Program-made: the position numbers and the translations under genes
The notes under the pieces: generated by a model
Seen by the model: only the letters and a program-made list of their open reading frames with translations
The model's database searches: none
What the model was told of the DNA's origin: nothing
In this document: piece by piece, positions 27,442 through 32,847 of the stretch
Position numbering within the stretch: position 1 is the first letter of the stretch
How the letters are laid out: each line of letters begins with the position of its first letter
NCBI GenBank assembly: GCA_029248845.1
Contig: JAQWIO010000116.1
Span: 1 to 32,847 of the forward strand
Length of the DNA: 32,847 nt
Direction: 5' to 3'
Origin: Polaribacter sp.
Lineage (GTDB): Bacteria > Bacteroidota > Bacteroidia > Flavobacteriales > Flavobacteriaceae

Positions 27442-30399
27442 TTATATTTCTTCTGTATCACAATGAAAGTTTCTATCTTTTCTTCTCATTGGAACTTGGG
27501 TTTTTTCACCTCCAATTTTTTCTTTTAACATCATATCGATTAGTTTACTTTTTTCAGCTTTTATTGCGATGCGTTTTTCTATATCAGTAGAGATATCAAA
27601 ATACACTTTTCCTTCAATAATCGTTTTTTCTACTTTTGTGTATATGGATAATGGATGACCACTCCAAAGAACAACATCTGCATCTTTGCCAATTTTTATA
27701 CTTCCAACTCTATCTTCTAAATGTAATAATTTTGCTGGATTAATAGTTATCATTTTCCAAGCTTCAAGTTCACTCATACCTCCATATTTAATAGTTTTTG
27801 CAGCTTCTTGATTTAATCTTCTCGACATTTCTCTATCATCCGAATTAATAGCTACAGTAACACCTTCTTTAGCCATAATGGCAGCATTGTATGGTATTGC
27901 ATCATTTACTTCGTATTTATATGCCCACCAATCAGAAAAGGTAGAAGCTCCAACGCCATGTGCTTTCATTTTATCAGCAACTTTATATCCCTCTAAAATG
28001 TGTGTAAAAGTGTTGATTCTAAAATTAAATTGGTCTGCAACTTTCATTAACATATTAATTTCTGATTGCACATATGAATGACATGAAATAAAACGCTCTT
28101 TATTGATTATCTCAGCTAAAGTTTCTAGTTCTAAATCTTTTCTAAATGCTTTTCCACTTTTCTTTAGAGCGTCATATTCTTTGGCTCTTTGAAAATAATC
28201 TACATATAGTTGTTCAACTCCCATTCTTGTTTGTGGAAATCTAAAACTCGAATTAGAACGAGATTGTTTTACATTTTCACCTAGTGCAAACTTTATAAAT
28301 TTCGGGGTATCTTTATAGAGCATTTCTTTTGCATTCTCACCCCACTTTAACTTTATAATTGCAGAACGACCCCCAATTGGATTTGCAGAACCGTGTAAAA
28401 TTTGAATTGAAGTTACACCACCAGATAAATTCCTGTAAATATTAATATCTGTTGGGTCTACAACATCTTCAATCGTAACTTCAGCAGTTGAGTTATGTCC
28501 GCCTTCATTAATAGCAGAAGCTGCAATATGTGAATGTTCATCTACAATTCCTGCGGTTAAATGCTTTCCTGTTCCATCAATGATAGTTGCGCTATTATCT
28601 TTAAGGTTTTTACCTATTTCTATAATTTTACCCCCTTTTATTAGGACGTCGGTATTCTTGAGTATTCCCTCATCTTCGCTTGTCCAAACAGTTGCGTTTT
28701 TAATTAAAATTGTTTTTTGTACAGGTTGTGAGAAATTGCCAAATCCTGAATTTGGATAACTAACCTTTTGTATCGTAATGGCAACATCTTTAGATTTTTC
28801 AGCACCTTTCTTTTTAGTGTCTTTTTTAAAAATTTTTGATGCTGACCAAAAAGATTCATTTCCAGCACTATCATAAGCAGTTCCTTTCATTACATTAGAC
28901 GAATTGATAGTTTGACCAAGCAATCTAGTATATTTATTATTTTCATTCAATATAATCGAAATCCAATTGTCTTTGTAAGAAAATTTTGATTTTACTACTT
29001 TTTCACCCTCTTTAATAAAACCTGTTTGATTGGTTCCTTTGCCTGAGATAGATAAATTATAGGTTTTATTATTTACATACAATTTATAATTTCCAGAAAG
29101 ATTTTTAATATGCATGGAGTTGATTACATTTTTTTTACCCTGAACCCAATTTTCATAAATGGTAGTTTTAGAATCAAAAACGTCTCCAGAAGTAATAATA
29201 AAGTTAGCATAACTGCCTTCATTTAAGTTTCCTATTTTATTGTTTTTAATAATTTTTGCTGGAATTGAGGTTAAAGATTGCAAAGCAATTGTTTTATCAA
29301 AACCATATGCAATTGCTTTTTGAAGGTTCTTATGAAAATCTCCTAGTTTTTTTAACTTATGAGTTGTTAATGCAAATGTAACTCCACTTTTAGAAAGTAA
29401 TTTTAAATTTGAGGGCTCTTGGTTCCATCTTCTCATATCTCCTAAATCAATATATTGAGTATATAGTGGATTAGAAACATCATAAGCAGCTCTAAAATTA
29501 ATAGGGATAATAAAGTTTGCGTTTGTTTCTTTAATATCAGTAATTCTCTCAAATTCATCTCCAGATCCAACAATTGTATATTGTATCCCAAATTCATCTC
29601 CTACTTTATCAGCTCTTAATGCATCTAAATGACTTCCTGTCTCAAAAATTTGTATTGCATCTTTATTTCTATTAAGTGCTTCTAAAGATAAATCTCTATT
29701 GTTTACTTTACCGGATGCATACCAATTTGCGTCCATATAAGTTTGCCTCAATAAAGCCATTGCACCCATTTTTGAAGTTGGATACCCTTGCTTGGATAAG
29801 GCACTTTTGTTAAATGACAAATAATGTCCAGATTTGTTGTCTAAAATTCTGTAAGCATCAGTGGAATTAGGGTTTAGAGCTATTAACATGCCAGTTCCTC
29901 TCATAATACCATCTTGTAAATGAGTATTTACAACACCAAAACCAGCTTTTAAATAATCAATTGCTTTTTTAGAATCAAATTTAAAAAAAGCAGATGCTTC
30001 TGTCTCCGATCGAATATGGTCATTCCAATAATACCCATTTCTTTCAGCATCATATTGTGGTTTTGACCCTTCATTATGTATGAGTGATTTTTTTGGTTTT
30101 GGGATACCAAAGCTAGAATAAAGATCAATAAAAGAAGGATAAATCGTTTTTCCTTTTAAATCAATTATTTTTGCTCCTGCAGGAATTTGAACCTTTTTGC
30201 CAACAGCAATTACTTTGCCATCTTGAATAAGTAGAGTTCCTTTTTTAATTATTTTTAGTGGAGTGATATAAATAGTAGCATTTTTAAAAGCTACTATGTT
30301 AATAAAGCTTGTCTTTACCTCTGTATTAGTTGGAAAGTATTCTTGTGCTTGCAAAGAAATTACGAATAAAAACAAGTAGAATGAGAGTAGTTTTTTCAT
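27442..30399 (-). CDS. Large secreted amidohydrolase-superfamily protein with two amidohydrolase-like units
   Basis: Signal peptide; first unit KTIYPSFIDLYSSFG...SLTSIPAKIIKNNKIGNLNEGSYANFII; second unit KHLTAGIVDEHSHIAAS...ITINPAKLLHLEDRVGSIKIGKDADVVLWSGHPLS. Confidence 0.88.
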   Translation of the reverse strand: MKKLLSFYLFLFVISLQAQEYFPTNTEVKTSFINIVAFKNATIYITPLKIIKKGTLLIQDGKVIAVGKKVQIPAGAKIIDLKGKTIYPSFIDLYSSFGIPKPKKSLIHNEGSKPQYDAERNGYYWNDHIRSETEASAFFKFDSKKAIDYLKAGFGVVNTHLQDGIMRGTGMLIALNPNSTDAYRILDNKSGHYLSFNKSALSKQGYPTSKMGAMALLRQTYMDANWYASGKVNNRDLSLEALNRNKDAIQIFETGSHLDALRADKVGDEFGIQYTIVGSGDEFERITDIKETNANFIIPINFRAAYDVSNPLYTQYIDLGDMRRWNQEPSNLKLLSKSGVTFALTTHKLKKLGDFHKNLQKAIAYGFDKTIALQSLTSIPAKIIKNNKIGNLNEGSYANFIITSGDVFDSKTTIYENWVQGKKNVINSMHIKNLSGNYKLYVNNKTYNLSISGKGTNQTGFIKEGEKVVKSKFSYKDNWISIILNENNKYTRLLGQTINSSNVMKGTAYDSAGNESFWSASKIFKKDTKKKGAEKSKDVAITIQKVSYPNSGFGNFSQPVQKTILIKNATVWTSEDEGILKNTDVLIKGGKIIEIGKNLKDNSATIIDGTGKHLTAGIVDEHSHIAASAINEGGHNSTAEVTIEDVVDPTDINIYRNLSGGVTSIQILHGSANPIGGRSAIIKLKWGENAKEMLYKDTPKFIKFALGENVKQSRSNSSFRFPQTRMGVEQLYVDYFQRAKEYDALKKSGKAFRKDLELETLAEIINKERFISCHSYVQSEINMLMKVADQFNFRINTFTHILEGYKVADKMKAHGVGASTFSDWWAYKYEVNDAIPYNAAIMAKEGVTVAINSDDREMSRRLNQEAAKTIKYGGMSELEAWKMITINPAKLLHLEDRVGSIKIGKDADVVLWSGHPLSIYTKVEKTIIEGKVYFDISTDIEKRIAIKAEKSKLIDMMLKEKIGGEKTQVPMRRKDRNFHCDTEEI

Positions 30400-30492
30400 T
30401 TAATTACTTCTATTTTAATTAGATTGGTAATTTAAATAGAAGAAATCAATAATCTCTTATAATCTAGTAATTTAACATATTATTAAAAAAAT

Positions 30493-31569
30493 CTAAAAAG
30501 TTTTTGAAGTTTCAAAATAAGAAATCAATAAATCCACCACATAATTGTAAGAAGCAACTCCTTTGTCTTGATTGTTTGCTTTTAAATAAGCATTGTAACC
30601 TTTTTTTATAATAGGTTCAAAAGGATTCTTATAAGACTTCCAAAAAATATTGCTATTTCTAAAATCTTTTATAATTCCTGTATGTAGAGTTCTTAGAAGT
30701 TTTTTTGAAAGTTCATTATCACGCTTTTTGATTTCTGATAAACAATATCCAAAGGCCATTCTATAGCTCGCGTATTTAAAATAGAAATTTTCATTGTGAT
30801 TAGCTGCCAAAAAACCAACAAAATTAGCTTCATTTTCAGCAGCATATCCTATTTGATGTGCCATTTCATGACAGGTGGTTGTAGGAGAACTCGATTTAGG
30901 TATTTTATCATTTATATGAGCTTCACCTGTAAGAGGATTTAGATAACCAGAAGTTCCAATATAGGATTGTATTACGCTCATTAATGAGCTTTTTACAGAA
31001 GGATATTGATAATTTAATTGCGGATAAATTTCTGATAAATTGTCATACCCGGAAACAGCCATTGTGTAAATTTCTTTATAAGAATAAGGGTTTTCTACAA
31101 TTAAAGAATCATTTTTTGTTATTTTAAAATGATATTCATTTAATTTTTCTATGATATGTTCAGTAACAATTTTTAGTTGTTTGATAGAATACTTTTGATG
31201 TTTATAATTTAAATTCTTCGCGAGTGGTAGTCTGAAATAATTCAATCCCCAAAAAAGATAAAAACAAAAGTAAATGATTGATAAAATTGAGGTAAGGTGA
31301 AAAATTTTTGGAAATAAGTTTTTAAATTTTTCCTTAATTAATCTATATATAAAACGAAAAAAAACAACCCCTCCAAAAGCCAATAAAAAATCCCCTACTG
31401 AAAAAGGAATCCAGCCTAAAGTAATTCTTAAAAACCCAGAAATGATTGGGTAGATTCCATTGGAGTAATAGTGCTCAATAAACTCAGCGTTTCTTGCCGC
31501 TAATCTCATCAATACCATTTGAAATGGTAGGAAAAGGGTCAAAAGAATATGTTTTTTATTCCATTTCAT
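30493..31569 (-). CDS. DUF3810-family membrane protein with an HExxH motif
   Basis: Three N-terminal TM segments (GFLRITLGWIPFSVGDFLLAFGGVVFF, LTSILSIIYFCFYLFWGLNYFRLPLAKNL); TTTCHEMAHQIGYAAENEANFVGF. Confidence 0.82.
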   Translation of the reverse strand: MKWNKKHILLTLFLPFQMVLMRLAARNAEFIEHYYSNGIYPIISGFLRITLGWIPFSVGDFLLAFGGVVFFRFIYRLIKEKFKNLFPKIFHLTSILSIIYFCFYLFWGLNYFRLPLAKNLNYKHQKYSIKQLKIVTEHIIEKLNEYHFKITKNDSLIVENPYSYKEIYTMAVSGYDNLSEIYPQLNYQYPSVKSSLMSVIQSYIGTSGYLNPLTGEAHINDKIPKSSSPTTTCHEMAHQIGYAAENEANFVGFLAANHNENFYFKYASYRMAFGYCLSEIKKRDNELSKKLLRTLHTGIIKDFRNSNIFWKSYKNPFEPIIKKGYNAYLKANNQDKGVASYNYVVDLLISYFETSKTF

Positions 31570-31705
31570 ATGTGTAAAAATAGCATTTCATTTTAGAAGT
31601 TGATTGGTTATTAACAAGATAATAACATTTTTATTTACATTTAGTGTTCACAAATTAAAGTAGTATATTAGAAAGTAGTTTTAAGCTAAAAAAAGTACAT
31701 TTGTA

Positions 31706-32847
31706 ATGATGGAAAAAACAACTTCTTTAACAGCTAAAAAAATAGATAAATCAAGAATCATTAGTCTTGAAAAAGGTAAAATTCCTCCTCAAGCAGCAGA
31801 ATTAGAAGAAGCTGTATTAGGAGCAATGATGATTGATAAAAAGGGAATAGATGATGTAATAGATATTTTAAGCTCAGATGCTTTTTACGATTCAAAACAT
31901 CAAGAAATCTATGCAGCAATTTATGAGTTATTTCAAAATTCTGAACCCATAGATCTTTTAACTGTATCAAATTTATTAAAAAAGAACGGCAAGTTGGAAT
32001 TTGTTGGTGGAGATTTCTTCCTTATTCGTCTTACACAAAAAGTAGCATCTTCCGCACATATTGAATTTCATGCAAGAATTATTCTTCAAAAATTCATTCA
32101 GCGAAGATTGATCTCAATTTCAAGCGAAATTATAGAAAATGCATACGATGAAAGCACCGATGTTTTCGATTTATTGGATGATGCAGAGGGAAAGCTTTTT
32201 GAGGTTACACAAGGAAACTTAAAAAAGAGTTCGGAAGACGCTGGTTCTCTTGTAAAACAAGCTCTTAAGAAAATTCAAGAAATCGGAAATCAAGAAGGAA
32301 TGTCTGGTTTGGCAACTGGATTTACCAAGTTAGATGCCTTAACTTCAGGATGGCAACCCTCAGATTTAGTCATTATTGCTGCTCGTCCAGGTATGGGTAA
32401 AACTGCTTTTGTAATTTCAATGGCCAAAAATATGGCAATCGATTTTAATCACGGGGTCGCAGTGTTCTCATTAGAGATGTCATCTGTTCAGTTGATTACT
32501 CGTATGATTTCATCTGAAACAGGATTAACATCCGAAAAACTAAGAAAAGGAAATTTGGAACCTCACGAATGGGAACAACTTAACGTAAAAGTTAAAAAAT
32601 TATCAGATGCTCCAATTTTCATTGATGACACTCCTTCCTTATCAATTTTTGATTTACGTGCTAAAGCGAGAAGGTTGGTATCTCAACACGGTGTAAAAAT
32701 AATTGTAATTGATTATCTACAATTGATGACTGCCGGTGGTAAAGCAGGTGGAAATCGTGAACAAGAAATCTCAATGATTTCGAGAAACCTAAAAGCATTG
32801 GCAAAAGAATTAGCAGTTCCTGTAATTGCACTTTCTCAATTATCACG
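31706..32847 (+). CDS. dnaB: Replicative DNA helicase DnaB, N-terminal part; truncated by window end
   Basis: Translated from 31706: MMEKTTSLTAKKIDKSRIISLEKGKIPPQAAELEEAVLGAMMIDKKGIDDV..., LATGFTKLDALTSGWQPSDLVIIAARPGMGKTAFVISMAKN (Walker A), VIDYLQLM. Absent from the supplied ORF list because it has no stop within the window. Confidence 0.95.
   Translation, partial: MMEKTTSLTAKKIDKSRIISLEKGKIPPQAAELEEAVLGAMMIDKKGIDDVIDILSSDAFYDSKHQEIYAAIYELFQNSEPIDLLTVSNLLKKNGKLEFVGGDFFLIRLTQKVASSAHIEFHARIILQKFIQRRLISISSEIIENAYDESTDVFDLLDDAEGKLFEVTQGNLKKSSEDAGSLVKQALKKIQEIGNQEGMSGLATGFTKLDALTSGWQPSDLVIIAARPGMGKTAFVISMAKNMAIDFNHGVAVFSLEMSSVQLITRMISSETGLTSEKLRKGNLEPHEWEQLNVKVKKLSDAPIFIDDTPSLSIFDLRAKARRLVSQHGVKIIVIDYLQLMTAGGKAGGNREQEISMISRNLKALAKELAVPVIALSQLS

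Noticed and set aside
1-32847. CRISPR array, transposase/IS element, tRNA, prophage or defence island
   Set aside because: Scanned for direct-repeat/spacer periodicity, recombinase/transposase motifs and tRNA T-arms (GGTTCRANNCC); none found.

Overview
AT-rich chromosomal window that looks like a marine Flavobacteriia genome (Polaribacter-like; inferred from gene families and TAnnTTTG-type promoters, not verified). Most of it is ordinary housekeeping: cobalamin-uptake genes with a cobalamin riboswitch, a PcrA/UvrD helicase, DUF4290, murA, grpE-dnaJ, rnpB (RNase P RNA), acnB, an M23 peptidase, a class III aminotransferase, an OstA-like protein, purA, a Fur-family regulator, a RelA/SpoT protein, an M48 peptidase, a TrmH/SpoU methyltransferase, two amidohydrolase-family proteins, a DUF3810 protein and the 5' part of dnaB (cut by the window end and missing from the ORF track). 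No CRISPR array, transposon, prophage, tRNA or defence island was seen. The most interesting signal is in the 1.2 kb non-coding gap between dnaJ and acnB. It holds two paralogous ~70-nt units (about 12043-12114 and 12548-12618). Each has a promoter-like -7 box, a 5' hairpin at the predicted start site (8-4-8 geometry, with a G-C to A-U covariation between copies), an identical 22-nt linker TTTCTTTTTCATAGCAATTTTT, and an intrinsic terminator. They look like a tandem pair of small regulatory RNAs directly upstream of rnpB. Other leads: an exact GG-N10-GC sigma-54-type promoter next to a TGTCA-N3-TGACA palindrome upstream of grpE; MurA with Asp at the catalytic Cys position; amidohydrolase units lacking the HxH metal motif; and an extended terminal helix on rnpB.
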